Shown here: one piece after another, positions 1 to 5,185 of the stretch | Layout of the letters: every line of letters starts with the position of its first letter | Numbering within the stretch: the first letter of the stretch is position 1 | DNA from: Alkalimonas sp. | GTDB lineage: Bacteria; Pseudomonadota; Gammaproteobacteria; Enterobacterales; Alteromonadaceae | Assembly: GCA_022565655.1 (NCBI GenBank) | Contig: JAIUMG010000242.1 | Location: 1-5,185 of the forward strand | Direction: 5' to 3' | Length of the DNA stretch: 5,185 bases | The notes under the pieces: generated by a model | Databases searched by the model: none | The model's input: only the letters and a program-made list of their open reading frames with translations | Told to the model about the DNA's origin: nothing | Position numbers and translations under genes: made by a program

Positions 1-2582
1 AGTTCGCGGCGGATCTCTGCCACCGCCGATAACGGCAATGGCGTGGCACTGCCTGGGTTGATAATCAGCTCAGCCAGTTGTTGCTCGTTCTGCCGAAATG
101 GCTCATCTAACCGCACCCGAATATCGACTTTACGATCCAAAATGGAGTACTGCCCGGCTATTTCGCCACCGACATAAACCGCAACCCGACGCGCCACTTG
201 CTGAGCGGTCATCCCCAGCTGCGCCAGCCGGCCATGATCAAAATACAGCGTGAGCTCTGGCTGGCCCGGCCTCAGACTGGTTTTTACATCGGTAAAGCGA
301 GGCTCGGCCGCAAAGCGTTCTACCAGTTGATCGGCTGCCTGTTTCAGTTCAACCAGATCATAACCCGCCAGTTCAATTTCAAGCGGGGTGCTAAAGCTCA
401 GCAGCTGTGGCCGGTCAAAACGTGCCCGTACATCCGGCAACTGCTGCAATTCCTGCCGTAACACAGCTATCACCTTAGCTTCTTGCTCGGCACCACTGCC
501 TGGTTGCAGCACCACATTCAACCGCGCCCAATGGCTACCACCGATGCTTGGATCGACCGTCATCTGACTGCCGGTACCGGCCTGGCCATAACTGCGGCTG
601 ACTTCAGGTTGGGCTTCCACCCGTGCCGCCAACTGCTTCACCACCCGATCGGTTTGCTCAATGGCGGTACCAACCGGCAGTTGCAGCTCGACATAAAACT
701 CCCCCTGTTGCAGCTCTGGCAGCACATCGGCCCCTAAGCGTGGCAACACGCTGTAACAAAGCGCGGCGATGACCAAGGTGCATAGAATAGCCAGCCCTTT
801 GGCAGCGAGCGCCAGGCTCAGTAAACGTACATAGCCGCGTTCTGCCAGTGCTAAACCGCGCTGCACCAGCCATAACAACGGCATAAACAGCCAGCCAAAT
901 GCCCAGCAAACCGCACGCCAGAGCAGCGTCAACAGGCCGAGAATACCCAGCAGCAAGGCTCGGCAGCTAATGGCAATCCAGCTAAATGGCAAGCCAGCAT
1001 AGTAGCGCAGCCGGTTAAAACGGCCTTGTTTTTTGGTCTCAAGCTGCACAGATACCGCTGGTTGATCTTGCTGCCCATGCGGGTCTGAATTCGCCACGGC
1101 TACCCTGCGACTGCGGGCGGCCATGGTTGGAATAAGCGTTAATGCCACCACCAGCGACACCAACAGGGCGAAGGTGACAGTCATCGCCTGATCTTTAAAT
1201 AACTGCCCGGCAATGCCTTCGACAAACACCAGCGGAAAAAACACCGCGACGGTCGTTAGTGTAGAGGCAGTAATGGCCATAGCCACTTCACTGGTGCCCT
1301 GACGGGCCGCGGCTTTGGCATCGGCACCTTCTTCTTTGTGGCGGGCAATATTTTCCAGCACCACGATGGCGTTATCTACCAATAAGCCAACTGCCAGTGC
1401 GATACCGCCCAGGCTCATCATATTCAGGGTGATGCCCTGACCATACATTAAATTGAAGGTGGCAATCACCGAGACCGGAATAGACACCGAGATAATCACC
1501 GTTGCCCAGGCATTGCGTAAAAACAGATACAACACCAGCATGGCCAGCGCACCACCGATCACCGCAGCCGATTTCACATCGGCAATGGCTTGCTTGATAA
1601 AAGCCGACTGATCATACACCAGAGTAACGGTGTAGCCGGCGGGCAGACTTTGTTGCAATTGCGGCAGTCGCGACAGAAGGTGCTCTGCCACCTGCACGGT
1701 GTTGGCATCACCTTCTTTGTAAATGGCCACTTCGATGGCTTCCTGGCCGTTGATGTAACTGATGCTGCGGCGATCGGCGAAGCCATCCCGTACTTCAGCC
1801 ACGTCTTTGAGCAGGATCCGGCTTTGCCCTACTGTAGTCAGGTACAAGTGCTCAATGGCAGCTAATGAATCAAACTGATTGATGGTACGCACCAGGTAAT
1901 CGTAGCCTGGTGTTTCCAACCGGCCACCGGATAAATTGATGTTTTCTTCTTTTAGCCGCTGACTGATCAGATGAATGTCCAGTTGCAACTGGCTGAGTTT
2001 TTGCGGATCGATCAGGATCTGAATTTCCTGCATCAGACCACCATCCGGACGCACCGCGGCGATGCCCGGCAGTGCCTCTAAGCGGCGACGTAAATCTTCT
2101 TCGGCATAGGTTCGAAGCTCGGTTAATTCACGCTCGTTTTGAATACCGCCTTCTTTGCTCAGCGCCAACCGTACCACGGGATCTAAATTCGGGTTAAAGC
2201 GCAGCAACAGTGGCTTGTCGCTATCCAGTGGCAAGAACAACACATCCAGCTTTTCACGGACCTCCATGCTGGCCAGATCCATATCGGCGCCCCAGCCAAA
2301 CTCCAGTACCACATCCGAGCGGCCGGCCCTCGACACCGACTCGACCCGGCGCACTCCTTTGACAATACCCAATGCTTCTTCAATCGGTTTGCTGATCAAC
2401 TGCTCCACTTCGACCGGTGCTGCACCAGCAAACTCGGTGCGAACCGTCAGCGTGGGGTACGACAGATCCGGCAGCAGATTCACCGCTAATCGTCCCATCG
2501 ATACCAAACCAAACAGCAGGATCCCTAAGGTAAACATCCAGATAGTGACCGGACGGGCCACGGCTATATCCACCAGTTTCAT
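1..2582 (-). CDS. RND-family efflux transporter, inner-membrane permease subunit (C-terminus beyond the window)
   Basis: Proton-driven inner-membrane pump of the AcrB/HAE type, expected to pass substrates through the adaptor encoded just upstream to an outer-membrane channel. I translated the frame from the ATG at 2582 to the left edge and found 860 codons without a stop. The family usually has about 1,020-1,050 residues, so TM8-12 are missing from view. Visible order: TM1 (about 12-30) ending in the family motif NLLPDLSYP; first periplasmic domain (about 40-335); TM2 (339-357), TM3 (361-377), TM4 (386-408), TM5 (433-455), TM6 (467-486); a long hydrophobic insert (487-593); TM7 (594-612); then second periplasmic domain to residue 860. 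TM4 carries GLLVDNAIVVLEN, with D403 followed by N404 where AcrB has two Asp. The start is supported by AAGAGGA 7 nt upstream and by the typical N-terminus MKLVDIAVARPVTIW. Substrate cannot be told from sequence; drugs, detergents or other lipophilic compounds are likelier than metals because the HAE-like N-terminus does not look CzcA-like. Confidence 0.95.
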   Translation of the reverse strand, partial: MKLVDIAVARPVTIWMFTLGILLFGLVSMGRLAVNLLPDLSYPTLTVRTEFAGAAPVEVEQLISKPIEEALGIVKGVRRVESVSRAGRSDVVLEFGWGADMDLASMEVREKLDVLFLPLDSDKPLLLRFNPNLDPVVRLALSKEGGIQNERELTELRTYAEEDLRRRLEALPGIAAVRPDGGLMQEIQILIDPQKLSQLQLDIHLISQRLKEENINLSGGRLETPGYDYLVRTINQFDSLAAIEHLYLTTVGQSRILLKDVAEVRDGFADRRSISYINGQEAIEVAIYKEGDANTVQVAEHLLSRLPQLQQSLPAGYTVTLVYDQSAFIKQAIADVKSAAVIGGALAMLVLYLFLRNAWATVIISVSIPVSVIATFNLMYGQGITLNMMSLGGIALAVGLLVDNAIVVLENIARHKEEGADAKAAARQGTSEVAMAITASTLTTVAVFFPLVFVEGIAGQLFKDQAMTVTFALLVSLVVALTLIPTMAARSRRVAVANSDPHGQQDQPAVSVQLETKKQGRFNRLRYYAGLPFSWIAISCRALLLGILGLLTLLWRAVCWAFGWLFMPLLWLVQRGLALAERGYVRLLSLALAAKGLAILCTLVIAALCYSVLPRLGADVLPELQQGEFYVELQLPVGTAIEQTDRVVKQLAARVEAQPEVSRSYGQAGTGSQMTVDPSIGGSHWARLNVVLQPGSGAEQEAKVIAVLRQELQQLPDVRARFDRPQLLSFSTPLEIELAGYDLVELKQAADQLVERFAAEPRFTDVKTSLRPGQPELTLYFDHGRLAQLGMTAQQVARRVAVYVGGEIAGQYSILDRKVDIRVRLDEPFRQNEQQLAELIINPGSATPLPLSAVAEIRRE

Positions 2583-2589
2583 CCACTTT

Positions 2590-2596
2590 TCCTCTT
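2590..2596 (-). promoter_or_regulatory. Ribosome binding site of the RND transporter gene
   Basis: On the minus strand AAGAGGA stands 7 nt before the ATG at 2582. It lies in the 44-bp gap after the adaptor stop codon, so the transporter has its own translation start within the shared transcript. I see no terminator hairpin or convincing promoter in this gap, which agrees with cotranscription. Confidence 0.7.
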
Positions 2597-2626
2597 ATTA
2601 TTGTATGCAACAGTCGTGTGTAAGAT

Positions 2627-3682
2627 TTAAAACTGACGGACGTTCACTACCTGTACCAGGCTTTGTTCTTTTAGAGCAGCATGACCTGCCACCACCACCT
2701 GAGCACCCTCGTCTAAACCAGAGAGCACCTCAACCGTGGTTTCGGATTGATAACCTAAATGCACCTGCTGACGGCTGACCTGACCTTCGGCATCAACCAC
2801 AAAGACGCTGGCGCTATTATCGGCCATCATCAGGGCACGCTTGGGTACTAATAAAGCATCGGGTTTCACATCAAAATGCAATTCAACCTGAGCAAACATA
2901 CCTGGGCGCAGCTCGCCATTGCTGTTATCGAGCAACAAAGTAGCGCGAACCGTGCCTGAACTGGCATCCACCACCGGGGCCACCCGGCTCAGCTCTGCTT
3001 TCACCGGTGCCAAACCCGCCAGCGACAGTACTGCAGCCTGCCCGGCTTTGGCCTGAGCAATTTGCTGTTCAGGCAAATGCACCACAGCTTCCAGCTCGGC
3101 ATTGGATACCAGATGGAACAACGATTGCGGCGCATACTGATTGATCAATTGGCCAATTTTGGCATAACGACGCGATACCACACCGGCGATAGGAGCGCGG
3201 ATTTCAGTTTCGCGCACGGCCAGTTCGGCCAGATCCACGGCAGCTTTCATCGCATCCATCTGCCAGCGCACTTTTTCATACACTTCGGTGCTGACCAGCT
3301 GACGCTGATACATTTCCTGCATCCGCTGCCATTCGCCCGAAAGCCGGCTAAGCTCAGCCTGCTCTTTGGCCAGCATGTACTGCTGCCGCTCGTTATCCAG
3401 CACTGCCAACAGCTGACCGGCGGCAACCTGATCGCCTTCTTCCACCAGAATGCGTTGCACGATGCCATTGGTCCTGCTGATCACTTCAGTTTCAGCTCGG
3501 GCAGTTAAGGTGGTGGTGGTGCGATAGCTGCTGCTGATTTCGCCATGGCGAGTCAGCGCCACTTCCACTGGAATGGCAATGCTTTCAGAGGACGTAGTGC
3601 TTGGGCTGCTTTGCGCTTGATTGCAGCCTGACAAAACTAAAGCAGAACTTAAGGTAGCAGCGATTATAAGAAATTTGTTCAT
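2627..3682 (-). CDS. RND efflux pump periplasmic adaptor (HlyD/AcrA-type membrane fusion protein), lipoprotein
   Basis: Periplasmic adaptor that joins the RND transporter to an outer-membrane channel; 351 residues from the ATG at 3682. Residues 1-20 form a lipoprotein signal: MNKF, a hydrophobic stretch, then the lipobox LSGC with C20 as the predicted lipidated cysteine. A Ser/Thr-rich linker follows. The first half of the lipoyl/barrel-sandwich domain lies at about 68-96 (GIVQRILVEEGDQVAAGQLL), a short alpha-hairpin at about 97-157, the second lipoyl half at about 160-190 (EIRAPIAGVVSRR, then IGQLI), the beta-barrel at about 195-270 (ending LRPGMFAQVEL), and the membrane-proximal domain at about 275-345. 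The ATG at 3682 is chosen over an in-frame TTG at 3700 because AAGGGA lies 7 nt before it and the signal peptide begins there. It is first in the operon, 44 bp before the transporter. The hairpin is short compared with AcrA, as in many adaptors of this branch. Substrate is unknown. Confidence 0.95.
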   Translation of the reverse strand: MNKFLIIAATLSSALVLSGCNQAQSSPSTTSSESIAIPVEVALTRHGEISSSYRTTTTLTARAETEVISRTNGIVQRILVEEGDQVAAGQLLAVLDNERQQYMLAKEQAELSRLSGEWQRMQEMYQRQLVSTEVYEKVRWQMDAMKAAVDLAELAVRETEIRAPIAGVVSRRYAKIGQLINQYAPQSLFHLVSNAELEAVVHLPEQQIAQAKAGQAAVLSLAGLAPVKAELSRVAPVVDASSGTVRATLLLDNSNGELRPGMFAQVELHFDVKPDALLVPKRALMMADNSASVFVVDAEGQVSRQQVHLGYQSETTVEVLSGLDEGAQVVVAGHAALKEQSLVQVVNVRQF

Positions 3683-3689
3683 GGTGGTA

Positions 3690-3695
3690 TCCCTT
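3690..3695 (-). promoter_or_regulatory. Ribosome binding site that decides the adaptor start
   Basis: AAGGGA on the minus strand, 7 nt before the ATG at 3682. It lies inside the reading frame if the upstream TTG at 3700 is used, so it argues for the ATG. The resulting protein begins directly with the lipoprotein signal peptide. Confidence 0.75.
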
Positions 3696-3755
3696 GCCAA
3701 ACATAGTGTTATTTCACAAGGTATTGCAGCCTGTATGCCAAGATGAAAAATAAAA

Positions 3756-3796
3756 ATAACCTTATGATTTTATTTAAAATAAAACCATAAGGTTAT
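3756..3796. repeat. Near-perfect 41-bp palindrome upstream of the efflux operon
   Basis: Two 20-bp arms (3756-3775 and 3777-3796) flank one central A at 3776. Nineteen of twenty base pairs match; the only mismatch is A3767 against C3785. The outer part of each arm is ATAACCTTATG / CATAAGGTTAT and the inner part is A and T only. The near edge lies 74 bp before the adaptor start. On the minus strand it is followed at once by a T-rich run (TTTTATTTTT, 3746-3755). It may be an operator for a dimeric regulator, or a leader hairpin with a U-rich tail acting as an attenuator for the pump transcript. The symmetry is seen directly; the function is inferred. Confidence 0.75.
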
Positions 3797-3830
3797 AAAT
3801 AACAGCTGGATTTCAGTATGCTGGATGGTC

Positions 3831-3846
3831 AAAAAAGCTTTTTTTT
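3831..3846. repeat. A-tract/T-tract palindrome around a central GC
   Basis: Six A, then GC, then eight T, giving a 14-bp perfect palindrome plus two extra T. It is too weak as RNA to be a normal intrinsic terminator, since a stem of A-U pairs with one GC step has no loop. It is more likely curved or UP-element-like DNA in the divergent promoter region, lying 22 bp upstream of the proposed -35 box at 3868. Confidence 0.35.
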
Positions 3847-3867
3847 AGTCAAATTAATCATTGCAAT

Positions 3868-3896
3868 TAAACATCTTGAGGCTAATTGGATATACT
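3868..3896 (+). promoter_or_regulatory. Candidate sigma70-type promoter for the DCC gene
   Basis: The -10 box TATACT (3891-3896; five of six consensus bases) stands 17 bp after TAAACA (3868-3873; four of six matches to TTGACA). Transcription would begin near 3903, giving a leader of under 30 nt before the ATG at 3931. The spacing is ideal and the -10 box is good, but the -35 box is only moderate. Confidence 0.5.
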
Positions 3897-3918
3897 GTGA
3901 GGGTTCAGCTGCAACAAC

Positions 3919-3922
3919 GGAG
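3919..3922 (+). promoter_or_regulatory. Ribosome binding site of the DCC gene
   Basis: GGAG lies 8 nt before the ATG at 3931, a normal Shine-Dalgarno distance, and supports that start. Confidence 0.6.
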
Positions 3923-3930
3923 AAGCGAAT

Positions 3931-4314
3931 ATGGCGCTTGATACCACGGGTGTAAAATCAGATTCAATCTGTGTCTTCTACGATGGTGCCTGCCCGGGTT
4001 GCGTGCGCGATCGAGCTTGGTATGAGCGGCGTGTAGGGCAAGGCGAGCAGGTGGAGTGGCTGGATATTAGCGGACGCGACGACGAACTTCGCGCCCTGGG
4101 TATAGATCCGCGCGCTGCCTTGCTGGAGCTGCATGTGCAGGATGAGCAAGGGCGTGTACTGCGTGCCTTGCCTGCTTATCAACTGCTGCTGTCACGGCTG
4201 CCCGGCTACCGCTGGCTGGGCTGGTTAATCGGCTTGCCACTGCTGCGCTCAGTACTCTCCTGGTTCTACCGCCACTGGGTGCGCCGCCGCCTCGCACGCG
4301 AAGGGCGACTCTAG
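3931..4314 (+). CDS. DCC-family (DUF393) thioredoxin-like protein
   Basis: A 127-residue protein of the DCC family (Pfam DUF393, YuxK-like), described in databases as putative thiol-disulfide oxidoreductases. The family signature is clear at residues 13-24: a beta strand (ICVFYDG) running into the CPGC motif with C21 and C24, D18 just before. The rest follows the family pattern: a basic helix (about 25-36), the strand EWLDIS (about 42-47), a central ELHVQDEQGRVLRALPAYQLLL segment written over residues 66-87, and LPGYRWLGWL (90-99). The C-terminus is hydrophobic (about 95-112) and then strongly basic (RHWVRRRLAREGR), suggesting loose membrane association. There is no signal peptide, so it is probably cytoplasmic. 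Length is normal for the family. It is transcribed away from the pump operon and toward the TPR gene, probably alone. The true substrate of this family is not established as far as I know. Confidence 0.9.
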   Translation: MALDTTGVKSDSICVFYDGACPGCVRDRAWYERRVGQGEQVEWLDISGRDDELRALGIDPRAALLELHVQDEQGRVLRALPAYQLLLSRLPGYRWLGWLIGLPLLRSVLSWFYRHWVRRRLAREGRL

Positions 4315-4376
4315 CCACCGTTGCATCAATTGCTCTCCGCTTAACTGAGCAGGCAACAACAGATAACGGCAGAGGA
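4315..4376. other. Convergent intergenic gap, no clear terminator
   Basis: 62 bp between the stop codons of the rightward DCC gene and the leftward TPR gene. A bidirectional terminator would be expected. I find only a weak hairpin (TGCTC / GAGCA at 4331-4335 and 4347-4351, 11-nt loop) and a distant CCGTT / AACGG pair (4318-4322 and 4365-4369), neither followed by a T run. Confidence 0.4.
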
Positions 4377-5185
4377 TTACAACGAAAGCTTGTTGATTTC
4401 ATCCAACAATCGCTGCTCTTGGCTGCTGGCCTTCAATGGTTCCAGCAATGCCCGGGCAAGCTCGGTCTCATCCTGCAGCAAATACAATTGCGCCAAGCGC
4501 AGATCCGCCCACTCCCGTTGTGGTAAAGCGAAACCTGCCATATCAGCTTGACTGCGGTAATACTGCAAAGCCGCAATGCCTTTGTCAAGCTGGGTTTTGC
4601 CCAGTAAAGCACTACGGCCCAGCTGATACCAGGCCATCAACACCTGCTCTACGGCCGTCTTATCATCCTGATCGATGCTCAACTGACTCGCCTGCTCAAA
4701 CTCGCTAATGGCTTGATCGTGTGCCCCCTGGCGCTGCTGATAAAAACCTCGCATTACATAAGGTTCAGGCCGTGCTTGCAACATCTCAGAAGAGCTGATC
4801 AAGGCTTCAAAGGCAGCCAAATCCTGATTGGCAGTATGAACTTCCAACTCAAGCAACTCGCCCTGCAGGGCATCAAAGGTCTGCACATGTTGAGCAATAT
4901 CGAGAGCTTTATTGATATCTCCGCCGGCAATGGACGGTGCTTGTATATGAAACTGAGCCAGCGCGCGCTGATAGGTGAGATTTTCTGGCTCAAGCGTCGC
5001 TGCAGCCTGAAATGCATCGCGACAGCGAGTGGCAAAGCCACGGGCACGCAGCATATTTACGCTCTGCGCTCTATTGCAGCTGCTTTGGCCGTACCAAAAT
5101 TGGTAGTCTGCCTTGTCGCTGTACAGCTCAGCGGCTTTTTTCAGGTGTTTCTCAGCCGTACCACTGTCTTGCAGGCCAAAAGCCG
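4377..5185 (-). CDS. TPR-repeat protein (N-terminus beyond the window)
   Basis: The frame is open from the right edge to the TAA at 4377, giving 268 visible residues. An internal ATG exists at 5054, but the frame continues upstream without a stop and with clear TPR-like sequence (AEKHLKKAAELYSDKADYQFWYG), so the real start lies outside the window. Visible helix pairs fit TPR repeats at about residues 8-40, 54-80 (CRDAFQAAATLEPEN), 139-168 (PYVMRGFYQQRQGAHDQAISEFEQA), 184-212 (AWYQLGRSALLGKTQLDKGIAAL) and 224-251. The segment APSIAGGDINKA (82-93) recalls a conserved APxxxGG insert I know from proteobacterial TPR proteins, often exported ones, but the signal region is not visible here. Such proteins act as protein-binding scaffolds; no specific partner can be named. 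It converges on the DCC gene and there is no evident link to the pump. Confidence 0.85.
   Translation of the reverse strand, partial: AFGLQDSGTAEKHLKKAAELYSDKADYQFWYGQSSCNRAQSVNMLRARGFATRCRDAFQAAATLEPENLTYQRALAQFHIQAPSIAGGDINKALDIAQHVQTFDALQGELLELEVHTANQDLAAFEALISSSEMLQARPEPYVMRGFYQQRQGAHDQAISEFEQASQLSIDQDDKTAVEQVLMAWYQLGRSALLGKTQLDKGIAALQYYRSQADMAGFALPQREWADLRLAQLYLLQDETELARALLEPLKASSQEQRLLDEINKLSL

Larger units (their letters stand above)
3683..3930. other. Divergent AT-rich intergenic control region
   Basis: These 248 bp separate the leftward pump operon from the rightward DCC gene, so both promoters should lie here. The DNA is much richer in A and T than the flanking genes. It holds a 41-bp palindrome at 3756-3796, an A6-GC-T8 tract at 3831-3846, and a rightward promoter candidate at 3868-3896. 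I could not assign a convincing leftward promoter for the pump: TAAAAT-like -10 boxes exist inside the palindrome but lack a good -35 partner. No regulator gene or small ORF with a convincing start is visible. Confidence 0.8.

Noticed and set aside
1..2582. Possible frameshift or pseudogene in the transporter
   Set aside because: I read the frame codon by codon from 2582 to 3: there is no internal stop and family motifs appear in order. The gene is merely cut by the window edge.
2155..2778. A 207-codon open frame on the plus strand
   Set aside because: It lies antisense across the transporter N-terminus and the adaptor C-terminus, both clear family members. The translation is Ser/Thr/Arg-rich and resembles no family I recognise, as expected for a shadow frame.
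3062..3508. A 148-codon open frame on the plus strand
   Set aside because: It is antisense to the hairpin and lipoyl region of the adaptor, and its His/Phe/Gln-rich translation is typical of a shadow of a coding strand.
3805..3826. Direct repeat GCTGGAT at 3805-3811 and 3820-3826
   Set aside because: Seven bases repeated at a 15-bp step is weak evidence on its own, and no promoter element is placed so that the repeats would make an obvious operator.
4318..4369. Possible bidirectional terminator between the DCC and TPR genes
   Set aside because: The only stems are 5 bp with long loops and there is no T run on either side.
4067..4402. A 111-codon open frame on the minus strand over the DCC gene and the convergent gap
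   Set aside because: The translation is Arg/Ala-rich low-complexity sequence, opposite a gene with a clear CPGC motif; it is a shadow frame.

Overview
The window looks like a chromosomal segment from a gammaproteobacterium. The proteins are of ordinary Gram-negative types: an RND pump, a lipoprotein-type membrane fusion protein, a DCC-family thioredoxin-like protein and a TPR protein. The coding DNA is of moderate GC and the intergenic DNA is clearly AT-rich. The protein style reminds me of the Alteromonadales/Rheinheimera-Alishewanella group, but that is an impression from memory and not a demonstrated placement.

Layout. Positions 1-3682 hold two minus-strand genes read from right to left. 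A periplasmic adaptor (membrane fusion protein, 3682 to 2627) is followed after 44 bp by an RND inner-membrane transporter (2582 to beyond position 1). The transporter is open to the left edge, so its last membrane domain lies outside the window. Positions 3683-3930 form a 248-bp AT-rich divergent intergenic region. It contains a near-perfect 41-bp palindrome (3756-3796), a short A/T palindrome and a plausible rightward promoter. Positions 3931-4314 (+) encode a small DCC/DUF393-family protein with a CPGC motif. After a 62-bp convergent gap, a TPR-repeat protein on the minus strand runs from the right edge to 4377; its N-terminus is outside the window.

How the genes work together. The adaptor and transporter are two parts of one tripartite efflux pump and almost certainly one operon. 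The outer-membrane channel is not in view; it could lie further left or be a shared TolC-like protein encoded elsewhere. No regulator gene is present, so the palindrome upstream of the pump operon is the best visible candidate for its control. The DCC and TPR genes are separate transcription units with no evident functional tie to the pump.

No mobile element, CRISPR array, RNA gene or clearly new system is visible. The points most worth a second look are the palindrome followed by a T-rich run on the pump side, and the long hydrophobic insert between TM6 and TM7 of the transporter.
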